Of a DNA stretch of 64,000 bases, positions 42,736 to 52,297 are shown in pieces. The notes under the pieces were generated by a model that worked only from the letters and a program-made list of their open reading frames with translations, ran no database searches and was not told the origin of the DNA. A program made the position numbers and the translations under genes. Each line of letters starts with the position of its first letter. The stretch's first letter is position 1. The DNA is from Clostridia bacterium (GTDB lineage Bacteria; Bacillota; Clostridia; TANB77; CAG-508), in NCBI GenBank assembly GCA_900759015.1, contig CAAEUE010000003.1, forward strand, positions 8,152-72,151, read 5' to 3'.

Positions 42736-44700
42736 ATGAAAAAAAGGATACTTAAAATATTTATATTTTTAATTGTTATACTAGTATTTTATATAATATT
42801 TCCAAAGGACAGTTTTGCAGCAAGTGCAGTTTTAAATAAATTAACTTTTAATGCAGAATTAACAGAGCATGGCGATATGACAGTTGTAGAAGATTGGGAT
42901 GTTACATTAAGTGATGCAACAAGTATATATAAAAGTTTTAAAAAAGATATGTCAAAATATTTTGGAGTAGGAGGTTTTCAGGTATACGAAATAAAAGATG
43001 GACAGCAAATACCATTAAATAAAGGTTATGCTGGTCAAGAAGGATATTATCAGATAATAGAAAATAGTGATAGTACAGAAGTGTCATGGGGAACTGGAAC
43101 AGTAGGTAAAAAGGTAAGAAAGAAATATAGATTAGCATATAATGTTAAAAATATTATTACTAAATATAATGATTGTGCAGAATTATATTGGCAATTTCTA
43201 GGAGATGGTTTTTCTATTCCCGCCAAAAAAATTACTGGAACAATATCGATTCCAGATAAAATAGACCATAAGTCACAAATAAAAGCTTGGGGGCATATAA
43301 ATAGTATGACTGGTTCAATTAGAATAAAAAACAAAAATACAATAACATTTAATGTTTCTCATTATAGTGCAAATCAATTTTTGGAAGTAAGATTATTATT
43401 ACCACCTAATATAGTACAAAATGAAAATAGATATCAAAATATAGCAATGAAAGATAAAATAATAAACGAAGAAAAAGAATTTGCAAATGACTCAAACAAA
43501 TATAGAATTTTAAATACTATTTTATTAATTGGAATAATTGCATTATATGTATATATTATCATATATGAAATTAAAAAAATAAGAAAATTAAGAAATAAAT
43601 TAAAACAAATAAAATTATACAATACTAAATATGAATATTTTAGAGAAATTCCAAATGAAGATTCTTCTCCAGGAAGAGCTGCTTTTTTATTAAATTCTAG
43701 TTTTCAAGTTGAACATGGAGACTTTAATAAAATATTTGCAGCAACAATATTAGATTTAAAATATAAAGGATATATAGATATAAAAGAAAAAGTATTAAAA
43801 AATGAAACAATTCAGTACATAGAATTATTAGATAATACTAAAACATATAAAGGAAAACAAAAATATATAAAAACAGAAATTAAAGAATTATCAAAAGATG
43901 AAAATATGATTTTAGATTATATAATTAGTCTTACAAATGAAGAAGGAATTTTACCGATAACAGATATAAATGGACACATTAATTATAATGATGCAAATAA
44001 AAGTGAATTTATAGAATTAGCTAGTAGTGTATATAGTAAAATAGAAGTTATAGAAACATTAAATGGAAATGTAAGAAAAGTGAATAGTGAAAAAAGAAAA
44101 AGAATTCATGGTGAATATTCATGGGACATTAGTGTTAACATAGGAATAATTATATTAGTATTTGCTTTAACATGGTTTTTCTTAAATTTATTATTTATGA
44201 TTATTGCAATTTTACCAATTATTTCTTTAGTTTTATTATATAGAATTAAGAGAGTAACATATTACTTAAGTGAAAAGGGATTAGAAGAAAGTCAGAAATG
44301 GCAAGGATTAAAAAAATATTTAGAAGACTATTCTTTATTAAATGAAAAAAGAACTAGAGATTTAGGGTTATGGGAACAATTTTTAGTTTATGCAACAGCT
44401 TTTGGAATTTCTGATAAAGTAATAGAAGAAATAAAAACAGAAATTAAACAAAATGATGATAAAAAAGATGATGATTCAATTAGTATATATGAAATAAAGA
44501 GTGATTTAAGAATGCTAGAAAATTTGGTACTAAATATAAATATAGATTTTTCACAAATAATATCAGAATTGTATTTGAATTCATCAATTGATTTAGCTTC
44601 AGCAAGTTCTTTTATAATGTCATCTGGTTTAGGTCTTGGTGGAGGATTTTCTCGTGGAGGAGGAAATGGTGCTGGAGGAGGCTCTGGTGGCGTAAGATAA
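42736..44700 (+). CDS. DUF2207 membrane protein with glycine-rich tail
   Basis: 654 residues. A signal peptide (to about residue 29, DSFA-AS) leads an outer beta-rich domain to about 240. Membrane helices lie at about 257-278 and 475-515 with a cytoplasmic domain between and after. The C-terminus is a Gly/Ser-rich tail (LGLGGGFSRGGGNGAGG). The layout matches DUF2207 (YciQ-like) proteins, common in Firmicutes and of unknown function. It is tightly spaced behind rsmB. Confidence 0.82.
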   Translation: MKKRILKIFIFLIVILVFYIIFPKDSFAASAVLNKLTFNAELTEHGDMTVVEDWDVTLSDATSIYKSFKKDMSKYFGVGGFQVYEIKDGQQIPLNKGYAGQEGYYQIIENSDSTEVSWGTGTVGKKVRKKYRLAYNVKNIITKYNDCAELYWQFLGDGFSIPAKKITGTISIPDKIDHKSQIKAWGHINSMTGSIRIKNKNTITFNVSHYSANQFLEVRLLLPPNIVQNENRYQNIAMKDKIINEEKEFANDSNKYRILNTILLIGIIALYVYIIIYEIKKIRKLRNKLKQIKLYNTKYEYFREIPNEDSSPGRAAFLLNSSFQVEHGDFNKIFAATILDLKYKGYIDIKEKVLKNETIQYIELLDNTKTYKGKQKYIKTEIKELSKDENMILDYIISLTNEEGILPITDINGHINYNDANKSEFIELASSVYSKIEVIETLNGNVRKVNSEKRKRIHGEYSWDISVNIGIIILVFALTWFFLNLLFMIIAILPIISLVLLYRIKRVTYYLSEKGLEESQKWQGLKKYLEDYSLLNEKRTRDLGLWEQFLVYATAFGISDKVIEEIKTEIKQNDDKKDDDSISIYEIKSDLRMLENLVLNINIDFSQIISELYLNSSIDLASASSFIMSSGLGLGGGFSRGGGNGAGGGSGGVR

Positions 44701-44844
44701 AATTTAATGTTACGATAATATTACATTAATATTATGTTTAAATTAAACACCTTGACTTTTTTACATAAACATATAAAATATTGTTAGAAGAAAAATGCAC
44801 AAGTGTTACGCAAAATACTTTTACAAAAGAAGGGAGACGTTTAT

Positions 44845-45264
44845 ATGTTAAATAAAGTAAGAGAAGAAAAGGGAATAACATTAGTGGTCTTAATAATAAC
44901 AATAATTGTATTACTATGCTTAGCAGGAGTTATAGTATATTTAGTATTTGGTCAAGATGGATTAACAGGTAAAGATAATGCATTAGAGGCAGAAAGAGAT
45001 AAAGCATATGCTAAAGATATCGTAACAATGGCACTAAAAATAGTTGAAAAAGATCAAGAACAAGCTCAAATGAATGTTAATGGATTAGTTCAAACAAATA
45101 ATACAAATCCAGATATTATAGATGAAGTTGTAAAGGCAATAGATAAGTCTTCAAACTTTAAAGAAGGAGCAGATGGAAGTTCTGTAGAATATGTTACAAA
45201 TAATGGAGATAAATATGTAGTTACAATAGATACACAAAATTTAAAAGTAAAAGATGTAAATTAA
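44845..45264 (+). CDS. Type IV pilin-like protein (prepilin N-terminus)
   Basis: 139 residues. The ATG at 44845 follows AGAAGGGAG. The N-terminus has a prepilin-type cleavage site after Gly10 (EEKG-ITLVVLI) and a hydrophobic helix to about 34. The usual Glu at position +5 of the mature chain is replaced by Val. The outer part is short, helical then with a beta end. It is followed by a membrane protein that resembles a prepilin peptidase. No pilus assembly ATPase is in the window, so it may be a pseudopilin for a system elsewhere. Confidence 0.7.
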   Translation: MLNKVREEKGITLVVLIITIIVLLCLAGVIVYLVFGQDGLTGKDNALEAERDKAYAKDIVTMALKIVEKDQEQAQMNVNGLVQTNNTNPDIIDEVVKAIDKSSNFKEGADGSSVEYVTNNGDKYVVTIDTQNLKVKDVN

Positions 45265-45319
45265 AATTTTGTGTGAACTATTATAATTAAAATTGTCAAG
45301 TAAATATTTATGTGATAGA

Positions 45320-45347
45320 ATAGGCATATACGTTAGTATATGCCTAT
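45320..45347 (+). terminator. Perfect hairpin between the pilin-like and next gene
   Basis: ATAGGCATATA pairs exactly with TATATGCCTAT around CGTTAG. No T run follows, so it may be a processing or stability hairpin rather than a terminator. Confidence 0.5.
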
Positions 45348-45367
45348 AAAAATGTTAGGAGAAAAAA

Positions 45368-45859
45368 ATGGTTAATTTAATATTTAGTATAATATATTTA
45401 TTAGTTTTAATAGGTATTGCTATTATAGATAAAAAAGAACATAAAATTTCGAAAAGAATATTATTAATAGGTTTTGTTGTAGAAGCAATACAAATAATTT
45501 ATTTATATGTAAATAATAGATTTCATTTACTTGAATACCTAATTTATTTAATAATTTTTATTATATTATTAATAATAGATACAATTATTATTAGGAAAAA
45601 AGGAGAATCATTATATGTACTTCAAGTATTAATGCTTTGTATGTATATGGCAATATTTACAGATAAATATATTTTTGCAATGACTGTTATATTTATGCTA
45701 ATAACTATAGGTTTATATATTTTAATCGGAAGAATTTCTACAATAAGAAAAAGACGAGTAATTAAAAAACAAAATTCTAAAGAACTTGCAAAACTACCAA
45801 TCGGTTTTTATTTATGCGTAGCTGATATAATTGTTTTAATATATAGTATAATTGCCTAA
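45368..45859 (+). CDS. Membrane protein resembling a degenerate type IV prepilin peptidase
   Basis: 163 residues with five or six membrane helices. Asp21 in GIAIIDKKEHKISKRIL fits the first catalytic Asp and the following loop of A24 peptidases, and KLPIGFYLCVADIIVL fits their last helix. At the place of the second catalytic GxGD motif the sequence is Lys-Gly79-Glu80-Ser, so this Asp is missing. Length is close to minimal archaeal-type A24 proteins. It may be inactive or use a changed site. It is next to the pilin-like gene, which supports the tie. The assignment is by eye and moderate. Confidence 0.45.
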   Translation: MVNLIFSIIYLLVLIGIAIIDKKEHKISKRILLIGFVVEAIQIIYLYVNNRFHLLEYLIYLIIFIILLIIDTIIIRKKGESLYVLQVLMLCMYMAIFTDKYIFAMTVIFMLITIGLYILIGRISTIRKRRVIKKQNSKELAKLPIGFYLCVADIIVLIYSIIA

Positions 45860-45878
45860 CTAGAAAGGAGCAATAGAT

Positions 45879-46790
45879 ATGAATATAGGAATAGATATAG
45901 GTGGAAGTCATATAGGAGTAGGAATTGTAGGTTCAAGTGGAAAGATAATAAATAAAAAAGAAGTAGATATTACAGAAAAAGATAAAAAAAATATAGAAAA
46001 AATGATTATAAATACAATTATAGATTTTATCAAATCAATTTTAAAAGAGCAGGATATACAGATAAAAGAAATTGGATATATAGGTATTGCATCACCAGGA
46101 ACTATAGAAAATAATTGTATATATAATGTTGTGAATTTAGGACTAGATAAATTAGATATAGCAAAATCTTTAAAAAAAGAATTTGATTTAGAAATTAAAA
46201 TAAAAAATGATGCTAAATGTGCTGGAATTGCAGAAAGTATGTATGGTAGTACAAAATCAGCACAAGATAATATATATTTATGTTTAGGTACTGGAATAGG
46301 TGGAGCTGCATTTTTAAATAACAAATTAGTTGAGCCAAAATATAGATCTGGTATGGAATTTGGGCATATGATCATAGAGAAAGATGGTAGAGACTGTAAA
46401 TGTGGTAGCAAAGGATGTTTTGAAACATATTGTTCAATGAAAGTTTTAAAAAGAGAAATAATAGAAACTTTGGAATTAGATGAAAATGAAACAAGTGCCA
46501 ATATTGTAAATGAAATTAGAAAACATATAAATGATTTAAGAATAAAACCTTTAATGCAGGAATACATAGAGTATTTAGCAATTGGAATATCTAATTTAAT
46601 AAATATATTTGAGCCCGAAATTGTATGCATTGGTGGAAGTTTTGTTTTTATTGGGGATTTAATTATTCCAAGATTAAAAAAAGAAATTAATGACAAAGGA
46701 TTATTATTTAATTCAAGAAAAGATATTGAGATAGTACTTGCAAGTTTAGGTAATGATGCTGGAATTATTGGAGCCGCAAGCTTATTATAG
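45879..46790 (+). CDS. ROK-family sugar kinase (glucokinase-like)
   Basis: 303 residues. The ATP motif IGIDIGGSHIGVGIV starts the protein; the substrate region GIASPGT, the catalytic Asp in KNDAKCAGIAE, and GTGIGGAAFL follow. The ROK zinc site is seen in GHMIIEKDGRDCKCGSKGCFE. It likely phosphorylates glucose or a related hexose at O6. GAAAGGAG precedes the ATG. Confidence 0.88.
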   Translation: MNIGIDIGGSHIGVGIVGSSGKIINKKEVDITEKDKKNIEKMIINTIIDFIKSILKEQDIQIKEIGYIGIASPGTIENNCIYNVVNLGLDKLDIAKSLKKEFDLEIKIKNDAKCAGIAESMYGSTKSAQDNIYLCLGTGIGGAAFLNNKLVEPKYRSGMEFGHMIIEKDGRDCKCGSKGCFETYCSMKVLKREIIETLELDENETSANIVNEIRKHINDLRIKPLMQEYIEYLAIGISNLINIFEPEIVCIGGSFVFIGDLIIPRLKKEINDKGLLFNSRKDIEIVLASLGNDAGIIGAASLL

Positions 46791-46874
46791 AAAAAAATTA
46801 CTTAAATACTTGTACAAATTTTAAGATTGTGATATAAATTATGTATGGAATTTTATAAGAAAGGTGGAACATTT

Positions 46875-47603
46875 GTGGAAGGCGAAACAAATAGCGATAA
46901 AAAAACAATATTAATTGTGGATGATGAACAGCCAATAATTGATATGCTAGTATATAATTTGGAAAAAGAAGGATATAACACATTAGAAGCGACAGATGGG
47001 GAAAAAGCTGTAGATATAGCTTTAAATAACACACCTGACTTAATATTATTAGATATTATGATTCCTAAAATGGACGGATTATCTGTTTGCAAAAGAATAA
47101 GACATACTCTAAATGTTCCAATTATAATGCTAAGTGCAAAAGGTGAAGAAATAGATAAAATATTAGGATTAGAATTAGGAGCAGATGATTATATTACAAA
47201 GCCTTTTAGCATAAGAGAGCTAATGGCAAGAATAAAAGCTAACTTAAGAAAAGGTAAAGGTAGCTATGAAGATGGCAAAATAGAAGCAAACACTAATAAA
47301 ATAATTGTAGGAGACTTACAATTAGATGTAGATAAATTCGAAACAAGAGTTAAAAATAAAGTTATAGATTTAACATTAAGAGAATTTGAAGTATTAAAAT
47401 ATTTAGCAAATCAATTAGGACAGGTTGTAACAAGAGAGACTTTATTAGAAAAAGTATGGGGATATGAATATTTTGGAGATATTAGAACAGTAGATGTAAC
47501 TGTAAGAAGAATAAGAGAGAAGATAGAAGAAGATACATCAAATCCAAAAATATTAATAACTAAAAGAGGAGTAGGTTATTATATAGCTACAGGTGATAAG
47601 TAA
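46875..47603 (+). CDS. OmpR/PhoB-family response regulator
   Basis: 242 residues from the GTG at 46875, which has AAAGGTGG 8 bases upstream; the ATG at 46845 has no site. The receiver has the acidic pair in VDDE, phospho-acceptor Asp60 (LILLDIMIP), and Lys in YITKPF. The C-terminal winged helix has LTLREFEVLKYLANQLGQVV and RTVDVTVRRIREKIEED. The order regulator-sensor kinase-HAMP/PAS matches WalRK/PhoPR systems. The kinase gene lies 243 bases downstream with a hairpin in between. Confidence 0.9.
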   Translation: MEGETNSDKKTILIVDDEQPIIDMLVYNLEKEGYNTLEATDGEKAVDIALNNTPDLILLDIMIPKMDGLSVCKRIRHTLNVPIIMLSAKGEEIDKILGLELGADDYITKPFSIRELMARIKANLRKGKGSYEDGKIEANTNKIIVGDLQLDVDKFETRVKNKVIDLTLREFEVLKYLANQLGQVVTRETLLEKVWGYEYFGDIRTVDVTVRRIREKIEEDTSNPKILITKRGVGYYIATGDK

Positions 47604-47664
47604 AAATAAAATAAACCCAAAATTAACTGAGGGTTAGTTGCAATAATTACAAATGAGTAAACAA

Positions 47665-47717
47665 AAAATCGTCGGTCAAAATATACAAGTATGTAGTCTA
47701 TTTTAACTGGCGATTTT
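47665..47717 (+). other. Imperfect long hairpin in the regulator-kinase gap
   Basis: AAAATCG (47665-47671) pairs with CGATTTT (47711-47717), with inner AAAATA/TATTTT and TACA/TGTA pairs. No T run follows. It could modulate kinase expression or RNA stability. Confidence 0.35.
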
Positions 47718-47846
47718 ATTAGTATAATAAGAAATTTAGTAATCTGCACATAATTAATTAGCAAGAAATACAGAAAATGTAGGCTGATTTGTTAGTTTTT
47801 ATAAAAATATGAAATAACTTAAAAGTAGTGTGGCGAGGAGTAATAA

Positions 47847-49349
47847 ATGATAAAGAATATACAATTAAAAATAGTATTAATATTTTTTATATTAGGAATG
47901 TTGATAATTATAGGTTTAGGCTTCTTTTTTACAAATTCATTGGAAGCTATAAATACAGCTATTAATACTGCAGAAATTACAGATGTAATAGTAGAAGAAG
48001 TTAATAATACTAAAATAATATCTATAATATCTTTAGTTTTATTAGGAATTATCAGTATTATTGTTGGAATTTTCTTATCTAAAACTGTAGTTAAGCCAAT
48101 AGATAAATTAATAAAAAATGCAGAAAAATTAACCTCAAAAGAAAAAACAGAACATGTAAAAAATAAAAATGAAATAGACAATTTAGCGGATACTTTTGAT
48201 GAAATGACAACAAAATTACAAGCTAATTTATCAGAAATTTCTACACAAAAAAAGCAAATGGAAACAATTCTTTTACATATGAGTGATGGTATAATTGCAT
48301 TTAATATTAAAGGAAAAGTTATACTAATAAATCCAGCAGCTACAAGGGCATTGTGCATAATGGATGAAGATGCAGATTTTGAAACAATATTTAAAAATGT
48401 TAATATAGATATAAATATGGAAAAAATAATTTATCTAGAAGATTGGACATCATCAGAGCAAAAAGTAAAAGTAAAAGATAGATATCTAAATTTAGCTTTT
48501 GAAATATTAAAAGATGATCAAGACAGACCATCAGGAGTAATGGTTCTTATACAAGATATAACAGAACATGTAAAATTAGATAATATGAGAAAAGAATTTG
48601 TAGCTGATGTGTCACATGAGCTAAAAACACCAATAACTTCAATAATGGGCTATGCAGATACTTTATTAGAAACAGAGCATGATAAAGCAATAGAAACTAA
48701 ATTTTTAGGAGTAATATCTTCAGAAGCAAAAAGAATGTCAAAATTGGTTACAGATTTATTATCACTTTCTAGATTTGATAGTAATAAGGTAAATATAGTA
48801 AAAGAGGAGTTTGATTTAGGTGAACTTGCTAAAAAATGCCAAGAAAAGCTTCAAATAGAAATAGATAAAAAGCATTTACAAGTACATTGTTTAGTTACTG
48901 CAAATGTACCACCTGTATATGCTGAAAAAGATGGAATAGAAAGGGTAATTATAAACATATTATCAAATAGTATTAAATATACAAATGAAAATGGAACAAT
49001 TAATATTTATGTAGGTTTTGTATATAATGATGCATATATAAAATTTATAGATACAGGAATAGGTATTCCAGAAGAAGATTTAGAGAGAATATTTGAAAGA
49101 TTTTATAGAGTAGATAAAGCAAGAACTAGAGAAATGGGAGGAACAGGTTTAGGTCTTTCTATTGCAAAAGAAATTTTAGATAGAAATAATGGAACAATAG
49201 ATATAAAAAGTAAGCTTAATGAAGGAACAGAAGTTGTAATAAGAATACCTACAAAAACAAACAATAAATTTATCCTAAAGGAGGAAGAAAATTCAAATGA
49301 TGAAAAAGCTAGACAACAATCAAATATCCAGGAGCAAGAAAATAATTAA
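47847..49349 (+). CDS. Sensor histidine kinase (WalK/PhoR-like)
   Basis: 500 residues. Two membrane helices (about 7-28 and 55-77) flank a short outer loop, then HAMP, a PAS domain (METILLHMSDGIIAFNIKGK), His257 in DVSHELKTP, the N box NILSNSIKYT, and glycine boxes DTGIGIP and GGTGLGLSIA. It is the partner of the regulator at 46875. The outer loop is only about 25 residues, so sensing is likely within the membrane or by PAS. Its 3' end overlaps lepB by 53 bases, with the lepB ribosome site inside it. Confidence 0.92.
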   Translation: MIKNIQLKIVLIFFILGMLIIIGLGFFFTNSLEAINTAINTAEITDVIVEEVNNTKIISIISLVLLGIISIIVGIFLSKTVVKPIDKLIKNAEKLTSKEKTEHVKNKNEIDNLADTFDEMTTKLQANLSEISTQKKQMETILLHMSDGIIAFNIKGKVILINPAATRALCIMDEDADFETIFKNVNIDINMEKIIYLEDWTSSEQKVKVKDRYLNLAFEILKDDQDRPSGVMVLIQDITEHVKLDNMRKEFVADVSHELKTPITSIMGYADTLLETEHDKAIETKFLGVISSEAKRMSKLVTDLLSLSRFDSNKVNIVKEEFDLGELAKKCQEKLQIEIDKKHLQVHCLVTANVPPVYAEKDGIERVIINILSNSIKYTNENGTINIYVGFVYNDAYIKFIDTGIGIPEEDLERIFERFYRVDKARTREMGGTGLGLSIAKEILDRNNGTIDIKSKLNEGTEVVIRIPTKTNNKFILKEEENSNDEKARQQSNIQEQENN

Positions 49350-49974
49350 AGAAATTGTTGGCTGGATTATTTGTATAGTAATTGCAGTTATATTAGCTTT
49401 ATTAATAAAATATTTTGTATTAACTCCAACAGTTGTAAAACAAGAATCGATGTATCCAACTTTAGAGGAGAATCAAAGACTAATTTTAAGTAGACTTGGT
49501 AGAACATTTAAACAATTACCTAAAAGAGGTGATATAATAACATTTGAGGCACCAACAGTTACGTATAGAACAGAAGAGGATACAGATATCTCTAATCCAG
49601 TAGCAATTTATGAAGAAGAAGACAGAAATATTTTGGAGAATTTTAGCTATAATGTTTTAGAAATTGGTAAGACAAGTTATATTAAAAGAGTTATAGGATT
49701 ACCAGGAGATCATGTTCAAATAAAAAATAGTAAAGTATATATAAATGATGAAGAGCTAAAAGAAGATTATTTACAGTCTGGAATTGTTACAGATGATGCA
49801 GAGGGAATATTTTCAGATATTATAGTTCCAGAAAATACAGTCTTTGCAATGGGAGATAATAGAAATTCAAGTGTTGATTGTAGAGCTTTTGGTTGTATTC
49901 CATTAGAAAGAATAGAAGGAAAAGTTTTAATTAGATTCTGGCCATTAAATGAATTTGGAAAAGTGAGAAAATAG
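49297..49974 (+). CDS. lepB: Signal peptidase I
   Basis: 225 residues. One N-terminal membrane helix is followed by the catalytic Ser51 (QESMYPTL) and the general-base Lys130 (YIKRVIGLPGD); GDNRNSSVDCRAFG is the third family box. There is a 40-residue insert between Ser and Lys boxes. The gene overlaps the kinase gene end by 53 bases with AAGGAGG at proper spacing. It processes exported proteins at the outer face of the membrane. Confidence 0.95.
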   Translation: MMKKLDNNQISRSKKIIKEIVGWIICIVIAVILALLIKYFVLTPTVVKQESMYPTLEENQRLILSRLGRTFKQLPKRGDIITFEAPTVTYRTEEDTDISNPVAIYEEEDRNILENFSYNVLEIGKTSYIKRVIGLPGDHVQIKNSKVYINDEELKEDYLQSGIVTDDAEGIFSDIIVPENTVFAMGDNRNSSVDCRAFGCIPLERIEGKVLIRFWPLNEFGKVRK

Positions 49975-49985
49975 GAGGAATGGAC

Positions 49986-50912
49986 TTGTTCGAAAATATT
50001 ACAGGTCATGAAAATATTAAAAATATATTAGAAAATAACATAAATACAAAAAATATATTGCATAGCTATCTATTTATAGGAGAAGAAGGAATTGGCAAAA
50101 AGATGTTAGCAAAAGAATTTTCTAAAGCGATTTTATGTACATCTGAAAATAGTAAGCCATGTGAGATTTGTAAGTCATGTGTAGAATTTAATTCAAATAA
50201 TAATGTAAATTTTAATTTAATAAATGAAGAAAGCACAGCAATTAAAATTGATCAAATAAGAAATATGCAAGTTAAAATTGCAGAAAAACCAATAAATTCA
50301 GACTATAAAGTTTATTTAATAAATGATGTAGAACTTATGACAGTTGAGGCACAAAATTGTTTGTTAAAAACATTAGAAGAACCACCAGAGTATATCGTAA
50401 TAATACTTATAACATCTAATGAAAACAAAGTTCTAAATACTATAAAATCAAGATGTATGAAATTATATTTTAATAATTTAACTAATAATGATATTGCAAA
50501 AGTATTAAAAGAACAATTTGGTATGAATGATATAAATGATTCTTTTTTAGATGCTGCAAGTGGTAGCATAAAAAAAGCATTATTAATAAAAGAAAAATCT
50601 TCAGAATACGAGCAAATAAATAAATTATTTGATATAATAGATAAAGAAAATCTAGTAAATTTTATAAACTCAGCAAGTATTATATATGAAAATAAAGATG
50701 ATATTTATAATATATTAGATTATATAAATATATTATTGGATATAAAAATGAGGTCAAATTCCAATAATTCTTTTAAATTTGCAAATTGTATTTTTACGGT
50801 AGAAGAAGTTAAAAAAAGATTAAGAGCAAATAGTAATTATGATATGTCTATAGACTATCTATTAATGAATATGTGGAAGGAGATTAATAGTGAAAGAAGT
50901 AGTAGGTATTAA
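49986..50912 (+). CDS. holB: DNA polymerase III subunit delta'
   Basis: 308 residues from the TTG at 49986, which is 7 bases from AGGAGG; the ATG at 49980 is only one base from it and so is less likely. Walker A is GEEGIGKKML, a zinc knuckle CEICKSC with a preceding Cys, and the sensor segment LLKTLEEPPEYIVIILITSN are those of clamp-loader delta' subunits. ricT overlaps its end by 23 bases; this holB-ricT pair is conserved in Firmicutes. Confidence 0.93.
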   Translation: MFENITGHENIKNILENNINTKNILHSYLFIGEEGIGKKMLAKEFSKAILCTSENSKPCEICKSCVEFNSNNNVNFNLINEESTAIKIDQIRNMQVKIAEKPINSDYKVYLINDVELMTVEAQNCLLKTLEEPPEYIVIILITSNENKVLNTIKSRCMKLYFNNLTNNDIAKVLKEQFGMNDINDSFLDAASGSIKKALLIKEKSSEYEQINKLFDIIDKENLVNFINSASIIYENKDDIYNILDYINILLDIKMRSNSNNSFKFANCIFTVEEVKKRLRANSNYDMSIDYLLMNMWKEINSERSSRY

Positions 50913-51804
50913 ATTTAAAAAGCCAGGTAAAATATATTTTTTTGACCCAGCAGGATTAAAATTAAATTTGCAAGATATGGTTATAGCTGATACTGCAAAT
51001 GGTGAAGAATTTGCTAAAATAGCTATGGCAAATAAATTAATGCCTGATGAGAAAATAGTAGAACCTTTAAGAAAAGTAATAAGATTGGCTAATAAAAAAG
51101 ACATAAGGCAAAATGAAGAAAATAAAGAAAAAGAGAAAGAAGCTTTTAAGATAGCATTAGATAAAATAGCAAAGCATAAATTACCAATGAAGCTTATAGA
51201 TGTAGAATATAAATTTGATAGATCAAAAATATTATTCTATTTTACAGCAGATGGTAGAATAGATTTCAGGGAATTGGTAAAAGATTTGGCAGCTATTTTT
51301 AAAACTAGAATAGAGCTTAGACAAATAGGGGTTAGAGACGAAGTTAGAAGAATGGGTGGAAACGGAGTTTGCGGAAGAGAATTATGTTGTTGTAGTTTTT
51401 TAAACAACTTTGATGCAGTTTCTATAAAAATGGCTAAAGAACAAAACATGTCACTAAACCCATCTAAAATATCTGGAGTATGTGGTAGACTAATGTGCTG
51501 TTTAAAATATGAACAAGAAGCTTACGAGGAAAAATTAGAAAGATTACCAAAAGTAGGCTCAATTGTAGAAACAGTAGATGGAGAAGGAACAGTAGATAGT
51601 GTAGAAATATTAAAAGAAAATGTAAGAGTAAAATTTGAAGATGATGATGGATATCATTATAAGAAATATAAAGCAGAAGAAGTCAAATTAATAAGAGCAA
51701 GTGAAACAGAAGAAATCGATCCAGAAGAAAAGGAAAACAAAAAAGAACTAGAAGAACTTGAAAATTTAGCAAAAAATGATATATTAGTAGATGATGATAT
51801 GTAA
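50890..51804 (+). CDS. ricT: PSP1-domain regulatory protein RicT (YaaT)
   Basis: 304 residues from a GTG after AAGGAGAT, inside the end of holB. The PSP1 domain holds RQIGVRDEVRRMGGNGVCGR and the Cys groups GRELCCCSF and GVCGRLMCCLKYE, which bind an iron-sulfur cluster in the RicAFT complex. That complex promotes RNase Y-mediated mRNA maturation and Spo0A phosphorylation in Bacillus. The last 40 residues are an acidic tail. ricA and ricF are not in the window. Confidence 0.93.
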   Translation: MKEVVGIKFKKPGKIYFFDPAGLKLNLQDMVIADTANGEEFAKIAMANKLMPDEKIVEPLRKVIRLANKKDIRQNEENKEKEKEAFKIALDKIAKHKLPMKLIDVEYKFDRSKILFYFTADGRIDFRELVKDLAAIFKTRIELRQIGVRDEVRRMGGNGVCGRELCCCSFLNNFDAVSIKMAKEQNMSLNPSKISGVCGRLMCCLKYEQEAYEEKLERLPKVGSIVETVDGEGTVDSVEILKENVRVKFEDDDGYHYKKYKAEEVKLIRASETEEIDPEEKENKKELEELENLAKNDILVDDDM

Positions 51805-51908
51805 TAAATGATATTATATAACATATAATGAACTAATATATTATAGCAAAAAAATAGAAGTAGCAAAATTGGTAGAAGGAAATATAGTACTGAAAGGTGG
51901 TGAAAAAT

Positions 51909-52079
51909 ATGGCATATAAAATAACAGATAAATGTATAAGTTGTGGAGCTTGTGCAGCAGAATGTCCAGTAGGATGCATTTCACAAGGAGATGATAAATT
52001 CGTAATAGATCCAGAAGCATGTATATCTTGTGGTACATGTGCGGGAGTTTGTCCTGTTGAAGCTCCAGAGGAAGCATAA
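51909..52079 (+). CDS. 2[4Fe-4S] ferredoxin
   Basis: 56 residues from the ATG at 51909, after AAAGGTGG. Two CxxCxxCxxxCP motifs are complete (CISCGACAAECP and CISCGTCAGVCP). This is the classical clostridial ferredoxin, an electron carrier for pyruvate:ferredoxin oxidoreductase, whose genes lie 1.5 kb downstream, and for hydrogenase. A REP-like palindrome follows. Confidence 0.95.
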   Translation: MAYKITDKCISCGACAAECPVGCISQGDDKFVIDPEACISCGTCAGVCPVEAPEEA

Positions 52080-52105
52080 AAATATAATATACATATTATT
52101 GGATA

Positions 52106-52132
52106 GGGATTTGGGGACGTTCTTTAAATCCC
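52106..52132 (+). repeat. REP-like palindrome, forward copy, upstream of the Y1 transposase
   Basis: Arms GGGATTT and AAATCCC around GGGGACGTTCTTT. Together with the reverse copy at 53109-53136 it brackets the transposase gene. Confidence 0.8.
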
Positions 52133-52297
52133 TAAATTATTTTAAAGAATGTCCTATATATAATTAAGTATTTTTATATCTTTAGAATTTTTATAATCAT
52201 TTTTTTCCTATAATTAAAAATTAATTTTTTTTATTATTATCTAATTTATTATTAATTCCAAAATTATATCCAAATTAGTAAAATAAAAGGAGGGCTG

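Noticed and set aside
45908..46696. 262-codon minus-strand frame opposite the ROK kinase gene
   Set aside because: The plus-strand kinase has a full set of conserved motifs; the antisense frame has low-complexity Ser/Ile/Phe composition typical of shadows.
47819..48358. Minus-strand frame opposite the histidine kinase start
   Set aside because: The kinase start has a good ribosome site and membrane helices; the antisense frame has no support.
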